DNA of 64,000 bases, from NCBI RefSeq assembly GCF_013410875.1, contig NZ_JACCCU010000002.1:248001-312000 (forward strand), written 5' to 3'. The translations under genes were made by a program, and so were the position numbers. This document shows positions 28,111-36,941 of the stretch, in pieces; the first letter of the stretch is position 1; every line of letters begins with the position of its first letter. The notes below the pieces were generated by a model, which searched no databases, had not been told where the DNA came from, and saw only the letters and a program-made list of their open reading frames with translations. The DNA is from Tunturiibacter empetritectus. GTDB taxonomy: Bacteria; Acidobacteriota; Terriglobia; Terriglobales; Acidobacteriaceae.

Positions 28111-29217
28111 GTGCCCGTAATCCCCGTCAACACGCCCTCGGCTACCTACAACGTCACGATAGCCCCAAACCTCCTCCCCACCCTCCACTCTCGCCTCCGC
28201 AAACTAAACCCTGGCAAACCCTTCCGCCCCTTCATCATCACTTCACCCAACATCTGGTCCCTCTGGTCCAAGCCCTTCCTAGCCAGCTTTAAGGAACCTC
28301 CAACCGTCCTCTTCCACCCCGCAGGCGAGCGCCACAAGCGCATGGCCAGCGTCGAATCCCTCGCCCAGCAACTCTCCACCGCAGGAGCCGACCGCGACGC
28401 CCTCCTCCTCGCCTTCGGTGGCGGCGTCATCGGCGACATCACCGGCTTCCTCGCCGCCATCTATATGCGCGGCATCCGCTACGTGCAAATCCCCACCACG
28501 CTCCTCGCCCAGGTCGACTCCTCCATCGGCGGCAAGACCGGCGTCAACCTCGCCACCGGCAAAAACCTCATCGGCAGCTTCCACCACCCACAAGCCGTCT
28601 TCGCCGACACCGACCTCCTCCGCACCCTCCCCCCCGCCGAACTCCGCGCCGGCCTCCAGGAGTCCATCAAAGCCGGAGTCATCTACGACGCCAAGCTCTT
28701 CCGCTACATGGAACAAAACGCCGAAGCCATCCTGAGCACAAAAAGAAACGCAGACCCAACACCGTTAGCCAAAGTAGTAGCCGCCTCCGTCCGCGTCAAA
28801 GCCGAAGTAGTCAGCCAGGACGAAAAAGAGTCCGGCCTCCGCATGATCCTCAACTTCGGCCACACCATCGGCCACGCCATCGAAGCCGCCACCAACTACA
28901 AGCAGCTCCTCCACGGCGAAGCCGTAGCCTGGGGCTCCATCGCGGCACTCAGCGTAGCAGTAGCTCGCAACACGATCAGCGAAAAAGACGCCAACCGCAT
29001 AGCAAACTTAATCCTTCGTTACGGCCCGCTCCCAACCTTCAAAGCTACGGCCGAAAAACTTGTATCCCTAACCAGCCGAGACAAGAAAAACCGCAGCGGC
29101 ATCCGCTCCTTCATCCTCCCCACCGCCATAGGCAAAGTAGAAATAGTCCGCAACGTAACCGAACCCGAACTCCTAGCCGCCACCAACGCCATGCTCACCC
29201 TCATGCGGCAGCGGTAA
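28111..29217 (+). CDS. aroB: 3-Dehydroquinate synthase
   Basis: Converts DAHP to 3-dehydroquinate, the second step of the shikimate pathway, using NAD+ and a divalent metal. The 368-residue protein has [19 protein letters not shown] (about 97-115, NAD-binding), [20 protein letters not shown] (about 130-149) and the metal-ligand region [11 protein letters not shown] (about 250-260), with a further HGEAVAWG. The start is GTG; the ATG 11 bases before it is out of frame. Its product feeds the AroDE fusion encoded at the window start. Confidence 0.96.
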   Translation: MPVIPVNTPSATYNVTIAPNLLPTLHSRLRKLNPGKPFRPFIITSPNIWSLWSKPFLASFKEPPTVLFHPAGERHKRMASVESLAQQLSTAGADRDALLLAFGGGVIGDITGFLAAIYMRGIRYVQIPTTLLAQVDSSIGGKTGVNLATGKNLIGSFHHPQAVFADTDLLRTLPPAELRAGLQESIKAGVIYDAKLFRYMEQNAEAILSTKRNADPTPLAKVVAASVRVKAEVVSQDEKESGLRMILNFGHTIGHAIEAATNYKQLLHGEAVAWGSIAALSVAVARNTISEKDANRIANLILRYGPLPTFKATAEKLVSLTSRDKKNRSGIRSFILPTAIGKVEIVRNVTEPELLAATNAMLTLMRQR

Positions 29218-29257
29218 GTACCGAGGAGAGTTCGACCAAGGAGGCCATACCCCACCC

Positions 29258-29986
29258 ATGGCAGCAGAACAGGTCCGAAATAGATGGTTCTGGGCAATCA
29301 CAGCAGCGAACGTAGTTGTATGCGTTCTCTTGATCGTGTTCATCTATTTCATTTTGATTGCGCTCGGTGCATTTGCTGCCGGAGTTACAACATGGCCGCT
29401 CTTCGTGTTGTTCGCAACGGGGTCTGTTCTTACCGCTATCTCATTGCCCCTCACGAGATCTGTACCGACAAAACGAAAACGACGGTTAGGCTACGCCCTG
29501 AACGGCTGCACTCTTGTTATTTATTGCGCGCTTCTCTGTACAGGCGTCAGCATCTGGCTGCACACGACACGGAGATTATTTCTGGTTCCAGCCGGATTTC
29601 AGGGAGATCTCTACGTCGTCCATGCTCTCGATCATGGCCAGAAAGTACACAAGAACTATCTTAGGACCACCTATTTGTTCTCGAACGACGGCGTACTTGA
29701 GACCCAGGATCCGGCACCCACTGCTTTTTCAGATGAGTATGCTTACGTCTATCCCGATGGTCACTTGAAAAAAATAGGTGATGCGGGACCAAGCACGTTG
29801 CCGGATACTCCTGAAAACCGAGCGAACACGACAGAGGTAGTGACTTACTTCGCCCGTTCTCTCACTCCGATTGGGCCAAACGATTGCGCGATGGAGGAAA
29901 TATCGATCGGCACAAGATCATTCCTGCTATCCAGACGTTTTGATGGCCCTGCTCCAGACAAAACTCATCCCGGAATATGCCACTGA
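29258..29986 (+). CDS. Membrane protein of unknown function, three helices
   Basis: Not recognised with confidence. The 242-residue protein has three membrane helices (about 11-38, 42-60 and 80-102) and then a soluble C-terminal domain with FLVPAGFQGDLYVVHALDHG. That pattern recalls small DUF6843-like domains (F-L-I-P-x-x-Y-x-G-x-x-x-V), but the match is tentative. Codons are less C-rich than in neighbours (many TTG, TAT, GAT), so the gene may have been acquired. AAGGAGG lies about 15 bases upstream of the ATG. Confidence 0.7.
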   Translation: MAAEQVRNRWFWAITAANVVVCVLLIVFIYFILIALGAFAAGVTTWPLFVLFATGSVLTAISLPLTRSVPTKRKRRLGYALNGCTLVIYCALLCTGVSIWLHTTRRLFLVPAGFQGDLYVVHALDHGQKVHKNYLRTTYLFSNDGVLETQDPAPTAFSDEYAYVYPDGHLKKIGDAGPSTLPDTPENRANTTEVVTYFARSLTPIGPNDCAMEEISIGTRSFLLSRRFDGPAPDKTHPGICH

Positions 29987-30048
29987 TCAATGCTGCTGTG
30001 TCATTCAGTGCGAATACACTAACCATTGCGGATAAATAAGATAACCCT

Positions 30049-30822
30049 GTGAAAATCACCCAACCTGCCGAACACGAACGCTCCACCGGAGCCCGCCCAG
30101 CCGGCCTCACCACCGAGCAAGCCGCCGCCACCTCCGTCCAGCAGATGTTCGACACCATCGCACCCGCCTACGACCGCGCCAACCACCTTCTCTCCGCCGG
30201 CATCGATCGCACCTGGTGGACCCGCACCGCCCGCCTCTTCCGCCCCATCCTCCAGCACCCCGAAGCCGTCACCCTCGATCTCTGCTGCGGCACCGGCGAC
30301 ATGACCATGGCCCTCCTCAAACATCGCCCCACCACCCCAGGCGCAGCCCCCATCCTCGCCGTAGACTTCTCCCACCAGATGCTCGCCCTTGGCATCAAAA
30401 AATTCGGCGCGCACAATGTAACCCCAATCGAAGCCGACGCCCTCCACCTCCCCATAGCCGACGCCTCCGTCGACCTCGTCACCTCCGCCTTCGGCTTCCG
30501 CAACCTCGCCAACTACCACGAAGGCCTCACCGAGATCCTTCGCGTCCTGCGCCCCGGCGGCCAGCTCGGCATCCTCGAGTGCAACCAGCCCGAAGGCCTC
30601 ACCGGTGCCCTCTACAACATCTACTTCAAGTCCATTCTGCCCCGTCTCGGCGGGCTCATCACCGGCAACGAGCGCGCCTACAGTTACCTCAACGCCTCGG
30701 TCGAGCGCTTCCCCCGCCCCCCCCGCATGTTGCAGCTCCTCAAAGCCGCCGGCTTCATTGACACGACCTGGACCAGCTACACCTTCGGCGTCGTCGGCCT
30801 CTACCACGCCACCAAGCCCTAA
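30049..30822 (+). CDS. menG/ubiE: Demethylmenaquinone / ubiquinone C-methyltransferase
   Basis: SAM-dependent methyltransferase performing the last step of menaquinone synthesis. The 257-residue protein has the family start VQQMFDTIAPAYDRANHLLSAGIDRTWW (about 30-57), the SAM-binding LDLCCGTGDMT (about 77-87) and the C-terminal NERAYSYLNASVERFP region. The start codon is GTG. In this phylum menaquinone is the usual quinone, which fits the b6-like cytochrome b later in the window; the choice of MenG over UbiE rests on that. Confidence 0.93.
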   Translation: MKITQPAEHERSTGARPAGLTTEQAAATSVQQMFDTIAPAYDRANHLLSAGIDRTWWTRTARLFRPILQHPEAVTLDLCCGTGDMTMALLKHRPTTPGAAPILAVDFSHQMLALGIKKFGAHNVTPIEADALHLPIADASVDLVTSAFGFRNLANYHEGLTEILRVLRPGGQLGILECNQPEGLTGALYNIYFKSILPRLGGLITGNERAYSYLNASVERFPRPPRMLQLLKAAGFIDTTWTSYTFGVVGLYHATKP

Positions 30823-30882
30823 CAATTGAAAGCCGACAATCCTACTTGCCAATATAAGCAAAATTGTTTACTCTAAGCATTC

Positions 30883-31059
30883 ATGAAGAGTAGTGAGTTC
30901 AAGCGTTGGCTCTCAGATCAAGGAGCATCCTTCAAGCCAGGAAAAGGGTCCCATCTTAAGGTCACGCTGAACGGAAAGCAATCTGTTCTTCCGATGCACA
31001 ACAAAGAACTCGGCACCGGTCTAGTTGCTGCAATCAAGAAGCAGTTGGGTCTCAAATAG
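30883..31059 (+). CDS. hicA: HicA-type mRNA interferase toxin
   Basis: Toxin of a type II toxin-antitoxin pair that cleaves mRNA. The 58-residue product (MKSSEFKRWLSDQGASFKPG...) has the dsRBD-like HicA fold, with catalytic His in KPGKGSHLKVTL and the following VLPMHNKELGTGLVAAIKKQL. The stop is followed by GGAGGGGAGC and then the hicB ATG, ten bases on, so the two are translated from one message. Its short length and lower GC are typical of mobile toxin pairs. Confidence 0.9.
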   Translation: MKSSEFKRWLSDQGASFKPGKGSHLKVTLNGKQSVLPMHNKELGTGLVAAIKKQLGLK

Positions 31060-31068
31060 GAGGGGAGC

Positions 31069-31497
31069 ATGCGATATCCAATCAAACTGAAGCAGGATGG
31101 AAAGTTCTTTCTCGTGACCTTTCCTGATATTCCCGAAGCGATCACGCAGGGCGAAGGAGAAGAGCAGGCGCTCCATGCCGCAAAAGAAGCTTTGGAGACA
31201 GCGCTGGACTTCTATTTCGAAGAAAACCGCATCGTTCCAAGCCCTTCCCTGCTTAAGCGCAAACAGCGATACGTGGAATTGCCCGTCAGTCTCGCGGCGA
31301 AGGTGCTTCTGCTAAACGAAATGCTGCGGCAAAAAGTAAGACCGGCGGAACTGGCAAGAAGGCTGCATACGACGCCTCAGGAGATAAACCGGCTTACCAA
31401 TATCCGTCACACGTCCAAGATTGACGGCATTGCAGACGCGATGAAGGCACTCGGCAAAACACTCCAGATCAGCGCTGCAAACGACTTGGCCGCCTAA
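31069..31497 (+). CDS. hicB: HicB-type antitoxin with C-terminal HTH
   Basis: Antitoxin that neutralises HicA and represses the hicAB promoter. The 142-residue protein has an N-terminal degraded RNase H-like domain (FFLVTFPDIPEAITQGEGEEQALHAAKEAL, about 13-42). A C-terminal helix-turn-helix (RPAELARRLHTTPQEINRLTNI, about 91-112) marks the DNA-binding form of HicB. It lies directly after hicA. Confidence 0.92.
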   Translation: MRYPIKLKQDGKFFLVTFPDIPEAITQGEGEEQALHAAKEALETALDFYFEENRIVPSPSLLKRKQRYVELPVSLAAKVLLLNEMLRQKVRPAELARRLHTTPQEINRLTNIRHTSKIDGIADAMKALGKTLQISAANDLAA

Positions 31498-31640
31498 ACC
31501 TCCCGGCAAGTCATCGTTCGACTACCAAAGAAAAGACAGTACGGATTCAATCGACACTTCAGCAGTTAGCTCGATATAACTCTTTTTTTACGTTGTTCGT
31601 TCGGCCTTGCTTCAACTTCGCTCAATGAGACGAAATTCCA

Positions 31641-33023
31641 ATGGCCTCGACGCAGCCCCCCATCCTCGACGGGCCTTTAGTCTCCCCTGACGCAGCCATC
31701 GGCGCATCCGCCATGCGCAAAGCCACCGGCCATCTCATCCCTCTCATCGCCCTCGGCTACGGCGCAGCCTATATGGACCGCATCAACATCAGCTTCGCAG
31801 CCCTTCAGATGAACCGCGACCTTCACTTCAGCGCCACAGTCTATGGCTTCGGCGCGGGTCTCTTCTTTCTCAGTTATGCTGCCTGCGAGATCCCCTCAAA
31901 CCTCCTCCTCTACCGCTTCGGAGCACGTCGCTGGCTGGCCCGCATCATGGTCACCTGGGGAATCCTTGCCATGGCCATGCTCTTCGTCCGCACCCCCTGG
32001 CAGTTCTACACCGCACGCTTCTTCCTCGGAGTCGCCGAAGCCGGCTTCTTCCCCGGAGTCATCTTCTATCTCACGCAGTGGTTCCCACAGGAGCTGCGCG
32101 CCCGCGCCATCAGCCGCTTCTACATCTCCCTGCCGCTCAGCTCCGTCTTCATGGGTCTCCTCGCCGGCGCACTCCTCAACCTCGACGGGCGCCTCGGCCT
32201 TCGCGGCTGGCAATGGCTCTTCCTCGTCGAAGGCATCCCTCCCATCCTGCTAGGCATCGTCTTCCTCTACCTCCTCCCCGACGGCCCCCTGCAGGCCAGG
32301 TGGCTCACCGAAGACGAGCGCGCATGGATCATCCACCACGTCCACAACGATCCCTCTCTAAGCGGCCAGCGCAGCCACAATCTAAGCGCAGCCCTCCTCG
32401 ATCCACGCGTCTGGCAGCTTGGCCTCTTCATGTTGCTTATGCTTGCCTCCTCCTACGCCTACACCTTTGTCGCTCCCGACGTCATCCAGCGAGCGACCCA
32501 CCTCAGCACGTCAAAGGTCGGCTACCTCATCGCAGCCCTCAGCCTCCTCGGTGCAGCCGCCATGCTGATCAACGGCATCTACTCCGACCGAGTTCAGCGC
32601 CGAACGCCACACAGCATCTATCCCCGCTACATGCACATCATCCCCTGGGCCTTCCTCATCTCGGCCGGCTTCTTCGCCTGCGGCCTCTCAACCAATCCCA
32701 TCAACGTCGTCGTCGCCATCGGCGCCATCATCATCGCCTACAACGCCATGCAGGGTCCCCTCTGGTCTCTTCCTGGAAGCTTCTTTCAAGGGCGATCCGC
32801 AGCCGCCGGCATCGCAACCCTCAACATGATCGGCATGATCGGCGGCTTTCTCGGCCCTTACTTTGTAGGCTTCGCCAAAGATCTCACCGGAGACTACCAA
32901 CGCGGCCTCCTCCTCATGAGCATCCCCATGCTCCTCGGCGCCTTCATCATGTTTTATCTCCGCGCCCAAACGCGCCTCCGAAGCCAAACCCTCAGCCCCG
33001 AAAACCCTGTACCATCTTCCTGA
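31641..33023 (+). CDS. MFS transporter, anion:cation symporter (ACS) family
   Basis: Twelve-helix secondary transporter, 460 residues. The first helix region has GYGAAYMDRINISFAAL (about 40-56), the ACS-family version of the first MFS motif. The later stretches RFFLGVAEAGFFPGVIFYLTQWFP (about 126-149) and PGSFFQGRSAAAGIA are typical of organic-anion (hexuronate, tartrate, phthalate) transporters. The substrate cannot be named. Its stop overlaps the start of the following CDF gene (tgatg), so the two are translated together. Confidence 0.9.
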   Translation: MASTQPPILDGPLVSPDAAIGASAMRKATGHLIPLIALGYGAAYMDRINISFAALQMNRDLHFSATVYGFGAGLFFLSYAACEIPSNLLLYRFGARRWLARIMVTWGILAMAMLFVRTPWQFYTARFFLGVAEAGFFPGVIFYLTQWFPQELRARAISRFYISLPLSSVFMGLLAGALLNLDGRLGLRGWQWLFLVEGIPPILLGIVFLYLLPDGPLQARWLTEDERAWIIHHVHNDPSLSGQRSHNLSAALLDPRVWQLGLFMLLMLASSYAYTFVAPDVIQRATHLSTSKVGYLIAALSLLGAAAMLINGIYSDRVQRRTPHSIYPRYMHIIPWAFLISAGFFACGLSTNPINVVVAIGAIIIAYNAMQGPLWSLPGSFFQGRSAAAGIATLNMIGMIGGFLGPYFVGFAKDLTGDYQRGLLLMSIPMLLGAFIMFYLRAQTRLRSQTLSPENPVPSS

Positions 33024-34477
33024 TGAGCACAACGGCCCAGCCCGAACAAGCCGCCACCCCACACAGCGCCAAGCGCTCCGCCGCGCTCTTCTCCGTCCTC
33101 GCCGCCTTCGCCGTCACCCTCCTCAAGCTCCTCACCGGCCTGCTCACCGGCTCCCTCGGCATGCTCTCCGAGGCCGCCCACTCCGGCATCGACCTCATCG
33201 CCGCCGCCATCACCCTCTTCTCCGTCCAGGTCTCCGACCGCCCCGCCGACGCCGACCACACCTACGGCCACGGAAAAATCGAAAGCCTCTCCGCCGCAAT
33301 CGAGTCCGTCCTCATGCTCGGCTCCTGCGTCTGGATCCTTACCGAAGCCGTTCGCCGCATCGCCCATCGCGAACACCTAGCGCTCAAGTTCTCAATCTGG
33401 CCCTTCGTTGTCCTTCTCCTCTCTATCACCGTCGACTACACCCGCTCCGGCAAGCTCAAAAAAATCGCAGACGAAACAAAAAGTGAAGCGCTCGAAGCCG
33501 ACGCCATCCACTTCCGCACCGACATCTGGTCCTCCATCGCCGTCCTCCTCGGCCTCACCGCCAGCTACATCGGCGAGCGCTTCCACATCACCCAGCTAGA
33601 ACTAGCCGACCCCATCGCCGCCATCCTCGTCTCCGGCATCATCCTCCATGTCACCTGGAACCTCGCCCGCCGCACCATCGACGCCCTCACCGACGCCACC
33701 CCCATCGAAACCCGCGCCCAGACCCGCGACATGACCCGCGATATCGCCGCCATCAACGGCGTCCTCTCCGTCGACCGCATCCGCACCCGCCGCGCCGGTC
33801 CTAACTACTTCGCCGACCTCACCCTCGGCCTCCCCCGCAACCTCACCTTCCAGCGCTCCGAGCAGATCACCATGGCCGCTACCGCCGCCGTCCGCCGCCA
33901 TCTCCCCGGTGCCGACGTCGTCGTCCACTCCATCCCGACAGCCTCCCTCGCCGAAAGCCTCCACGACCGCATCCGCGCCGTAGCCGCACGTTCCAACCTC
34001 GCCATTCACGACGTTGCCGTGCAGGAGTACAACCACGAGCTCCACGTCGAGCAGCACCTCGAAGTCGACGAAAAGATGTCCCTCAGCGCCGCTCACGCCC
34101 TCGTCACCCAACTCGAGTCCGACATCCGCCGCGAGATCCCGGAGATCTCCACCATCCTCACCCACATCGAAAGCGAGCCCGCCACCATCGAGCGCCCCGC
34201 CTCCCTCGAGCGCGACCGCCAGCTCGAAGTCCGTCTCCGCCGCGCCGCCCAGGCCTTTCCCGAGATCCTCGACATCCACGAAGTCTTCGTAACCCGCGCC
34301 CACAACACAGGAGTCGACCGCATCCAGGTCAACTGCCACTGCACCCTGCCCGACGACCTCCCCATGTCGAAGGTCCACGAGATCATTACCGCCCTCGAGA
34401 ACGCCTTCAAACTAGACTGCCCCGAAGTCTCCCGCCTCCTCATCCACCCCGAGCCCGCCACCGACAACCGCCGCTGA
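33023..34477 (+). CDS. Cation diffusion facilitator with three tandem C-terminal domains
   Basis: Metal(II)/proton antiporter exporting Zn, Co, Mn or Fe. The 484-residue protein has about six membrane helices up to residue 215, with metal sites H53-x3-D57 (HSGID) and H163-x3-D167 (HFRTD). Most CDF proteins then carry one ferredoxin-like dimerisation domain. Here three similar units follow, at about 243-305, 325-386 and 412-478, each with a GV/DI-x-x-V start and ending in V/L-x-H-x-E/P-x-P. The ATG at 33023 overlaps the MFS stop. The reading frame is open far upstream, but that part is out of frame with the MFS gene and is a shadow. Confidence 0.9.
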   Translation: MSTTAQPEQAATPHSAKRSAALFSVLAAFAVTLLKLLTGLLTGSLGMLSEAAHSGIDLIAAAITLFSVQVSDRPADADHTYGHGKIESLSAAIESVLMLGSCVWILTEAVRRIAHREHLALKFSIWPFVVLLLSITVDYTRSGKLKKIADETKSEALEADAIHFRTDIWSSIAVLLGLTASYIGERFHITQLELADPIAAILVSGIILHVTWNLARRTIDALTDATPIETRAQTRDMTRDIAAINGVLSVDRIRTRRAGPNYFADLTLGLPRNLTFQRSEQITMAATAAVRRHLPGADVVVHSIPTASLAESLHDRIRAVAARSNLAIHDVAVQEYNHELHVEQHLEVDEKMSLSAAHALVTQLESDIRREIPEISTILTHIESEPATIERPASLERDRQLEVRLRRAAQAFPEILDIHEVFVTRAHNTGVDRIQVNCHCTLPDDLPMSKVHEIITALENAFKLDCPEVSRLLIHPEPATDNRR

Positions 34478-34748
34478 CCCGACTCTCCAATCTTCTTCCA
34501 ACCGGGTTAACCAAATGAGTGACGTTATCGCACCTTCGTCTTAATTTTCTCTCTACCCACTTGAACAACGCCTCAGTTGGTGTAGAGTCGCTTTCGCTCT
34601 TTTGTTTGTCATTCCCGAAGGGAATCTGCGTTTGCAGTTTCTGCACCGTCAGGCGAATTACCATAAGCGCGAGATAATGGCCCATGCCCTCCCTTCCCAT
34701 CGCGATTAGCAGATCGACAGCACCTCGCATTCGAGAGCTCGCTCGATG
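34478..34748. other. Intergenic region upstream of the Na+/H+ antiporter
   Basis: It contains the composite palindromic repeat at 34579-34647, listed separately. Nothing else is supported. Confidence 0.5.
34579..34647 (+). repeat. Composite gtcattcccgaagggaatctgc repeat, copy 1
   Basis: The leader gtagagtcgctttcgctcttttg is followed by tttgtcattcccgaagggaatctgcgtttgcag. It contains two small palindromes, attccc-gaa-gggaat (34611-34625) and ctgc-gttt-gcag (34626-34637). The same unit recurs at 40545 and 50281, and in a diverged form at 44783. Confidence 0.8.
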
Positions 34749-36362
34749 ATGGGTTCCGGAGTGCATGCCGTACAAGCGGTCTTCCTTCTCCTTCTAGTCT
34801 TCGTAGCCGTCTTTGCCGGGCTGGCCCGAAGACTCAAAGTACCGTATCCGATCCTGCTCGTCATCGCGGGCCTGCTCTTGAGCTTTCTACCCGGCATGCC
34901 GCGCATCGGCCTCGATCCCGACCTGGTCTTTCTCGTCTTCCTTCCTCCCCTGCTTTACTCCGCGGCATGGACCCTGTCATGGAGAGAGTTCCAGCGCAAC
35001 TTTGTCAGCATCGCCATGCTCGCCGTCGGCCTGGTGCTGTTCACCATCGTAGGGCTCGCAGTGGTCGCGGGTTCTCTCCTGCCTGGATTCGACTGGAAGT
35101 CCGCCGTGCTGCTTGGTGCGGTTGTCGCGGCCACTGACGCCATCGCAGCCACATCGATCGCACGAAGAGTGGGCCTTCCGCAACGAATCGTCGACATCCT
35201 CGAAGCCGAAAGCCTCGTCAACGACGGCACCGGACTCCTCGCCCTGCAATTCGGCCTCACCATGCTGGTCACAGGCAGAACGCCATCAGTCATCGAAGGA
35301 CTCGGTCAACTCGTCTTCCTGACCTGCGGTGGAGTAGCCGTGGGCCTGGCCATCGGAGCTGTCGTAGCGTGGTTTGAAAGATGGGTCGACGATGGCCCGA
35401 TCGAGATCGTCATCAGCATCCTGGCACCCTACGGAGCTTACCTCCTGGGCGCCCGCATGCAGGTCTCCGGTGTCATGGCTGTCATCGCCTGCAGCATGTA
35501 CATGAGCCGCAAAAGCCCCGAGTACATGTCGCCCCAGGTCCGCCTGCAGACAACCGCTGTCTGGGATGCGCTGACCTTCATCCTCAACGGCATCGTCTTC
35601 GTTCTCATCGGACTTCAGCTCCCCTATGTTGTCGGGCAGATCGTCGGCATGAGCCGCCCGGTTCTCCTTGAATATGGAATCGGCTTCTCTGCCCTGATGA
35701 TCTGTCTGCGCATAGCCTGGGTCTTCGCGGAGACCTACGTCGCCTACGCGCTCCGGCGATGGGTCCGAAAGTTGGACGTAAAACCACCGCAGCCTCGGCA
35801 GGTGTTTGTCATCGGGTGGGGCGGCATGCGCGGCGTGCTGTCGCTCGCAGCAGCCATCTCACTTCCCTACGCGCTTCCCGGAGGCAGAACCTTCTCGCAG
35901 CGCAGCATGATCATCTATCTGGCGTTCTGCCTGATCGTAGCCACGCTGGTGGTGCAGGGCTTGACGCTGCCCTGGCTGATTCGAATCATGGGCCTCTCCG
36001 AGTCGGGGCATACAAACCGCGAAGAACAAGAGGCTCGACGTGTCCTCGCGACGGAAGCAATCATGCATCTGCATCGCACCAGATCGAAGAATCGAGACCA
36101 ATCCCCACTCTTTCAGGAGCTGATCGATCGATACCAGCAACGACTTGACGCCATGCCCCTCGAACGCGAGCGGTCGGCGACCGGGCTTATCCATCAGGCT
36201 CGACGAAACGACGCAATTCTGACCGCGCTGCAGGCCGAACGCGAAGCGTTGATCAGACTGCGAGATGAGGAGCAGATCGACGATGAAGTCCTGCGCACCC
36301 TGCAGCGAGAGCTCGATCTGGCCGAGAGCCGCGTACATACCGGCTCGATGATCCATCCCTGA
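34749..36362 (+). CDS. CPA1-family Na+/H+ antiporter
   Basis: Monovalent cation/proton antiporter. The 537-residue protein has about twelve membrane helices up to residue 420. It shows LDPDLVFLVFLPPLLYSAAW (about 57-76), the ion-site helix VVAATDAIAATSIARRVGLP (about 123-142) and EAESLVNDGTGLLALQFG (about 149-166), which are the NhaP/SOD2-type motifs. A cytoplasmic coiled tail rich in Arg and Glu follows. Two ATGs lie side by side (34746 and 34749) and either can be the start. A repeat element lies upstream. Confidence 0.92.
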   Translation: MGSGVHAVQAVFLLLLVFVAVFAGLARRLKVPYPILLVIAGLLLSFLPGMPRIGLDPDLVFLVFLPPLLYSAAWTLSWREFQRNFVSIAMLAVGLVLFTIVGLAVVAGSLLPGFDWKSAVLLGAVVAATDAIAATSIARRVGLPQRIVDILEAESLVNDGTGLLALQFGLTMLVTGRTPSVIEGLGQLVFLTCGGVAVGLAIGAVVAWFERWVDDGPIEIVISILAPYGAYLLGARMQVSGVMAVIACSMYMSRKSPEYMSPQVRLQTTAVWDALTFILNGIVFVLIGLQLPYVVGQIVGMSRPVLLEYGIGFSALMICLRIAWVFAETYVAYALRRWVRKLDVKPPQPRQVFVIGWGGMRGVLSLAAAISLPYALPGGRTFSQRSMIIYLAFCLIVATLVVQGLTLPWLIRIMGLSESGHTNREEQEARRVLATEAIMHLHRTRSKNRDQSPLFQELIDRYQQRLDAMPLERERSATGLIHQARRNDAILTALQAEREALIRLRDEEQIDDEVLRTLQRELDLAESRVHTGSMIHP

Positions 36363-36449
36363 GACTCTCATCCCCTCTTGAACATGCACTCTCATCAAAG
36401 AGACCCATCCCATGACACTGCGCTGACAAACCTCCGCTACAATGAAACC

Positions 36450-36830
36450 GTGCGACGCTTAATCGGCATCACGCTCTTACTCCTCTTCAGCTCCCCGCTG
36501 ATCTCGCCGCTACTGGCTCTTACCGCCGGCAGCCAAGCGAATCTGCCGGCCTGTTGCAGACGGAACGGCGCACATCACTGCATGAGGAACATGCAGCAAG
36601 CGGAGTCCTCAAGCTCAGGGATCAATGTCTCCACGATCCCGCAGAAGTGCCCGTCCTATCCAGCCGCGGTCACCTCAATCCAGCACGGAGATCTCTCGTC
36701 CCACGCTGCCTCCCTCCTCTTTGCAGAGATCGTCAGCCAGCCCTCCGTCACAACCCAGACTGAAGCCCGCGCCCGCATGGCTCTCGATCGCTCCCGCCAA
36801 AAACGCGGCCCTCCCTTCTTCATCCTCTAA
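36450..36830 (+). CDS. Small secreted Cys/His protein (CCRRNGAHHC), upstream of TonB receptor
   Basis: Not a named family. Starting at GTG 36450 gives a signal-peptide-like N-terminus (MRRLIGITLLLLFSSPLISPLLAL). The motif CCRRNGAHHC, able to bind metal, comes directly after it, and a Ser/Gln-rich remainder of about 80 residues follows. An ATG at 36378 in the same frame adds 24 polar residues and would hide the signal; neither start has a clear ribosome-binding site. It ends 111 bases before a TonB-dependent receptor whose plug is rich in His and Met, so a metal-related role, perhaps copper, is a reasonable guess but only a guess. Confidence 0.6.
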   Translation: MRRLIGITLLLLFSSPLISPLLALTAGSQANLPACCRRNGAHHCMRNMQQAESSSSGINVSTIPQKCPSYPAAVTSIQHGDLSSHAASLLFAEIVSQPSVTTQTEARARMALDRSRQKRGPPFFIL

Positions 36831-36941
36831 GCGACCCGACCAGCAGCCGACATAACCTCTCGCCATTCGCGAGGGCACGTCGCTCTGCCGTCCCGTTACG
36901 CAGTCTGAACTCCGTCAGCGTCTCTGACGAGGAAAAATCCT

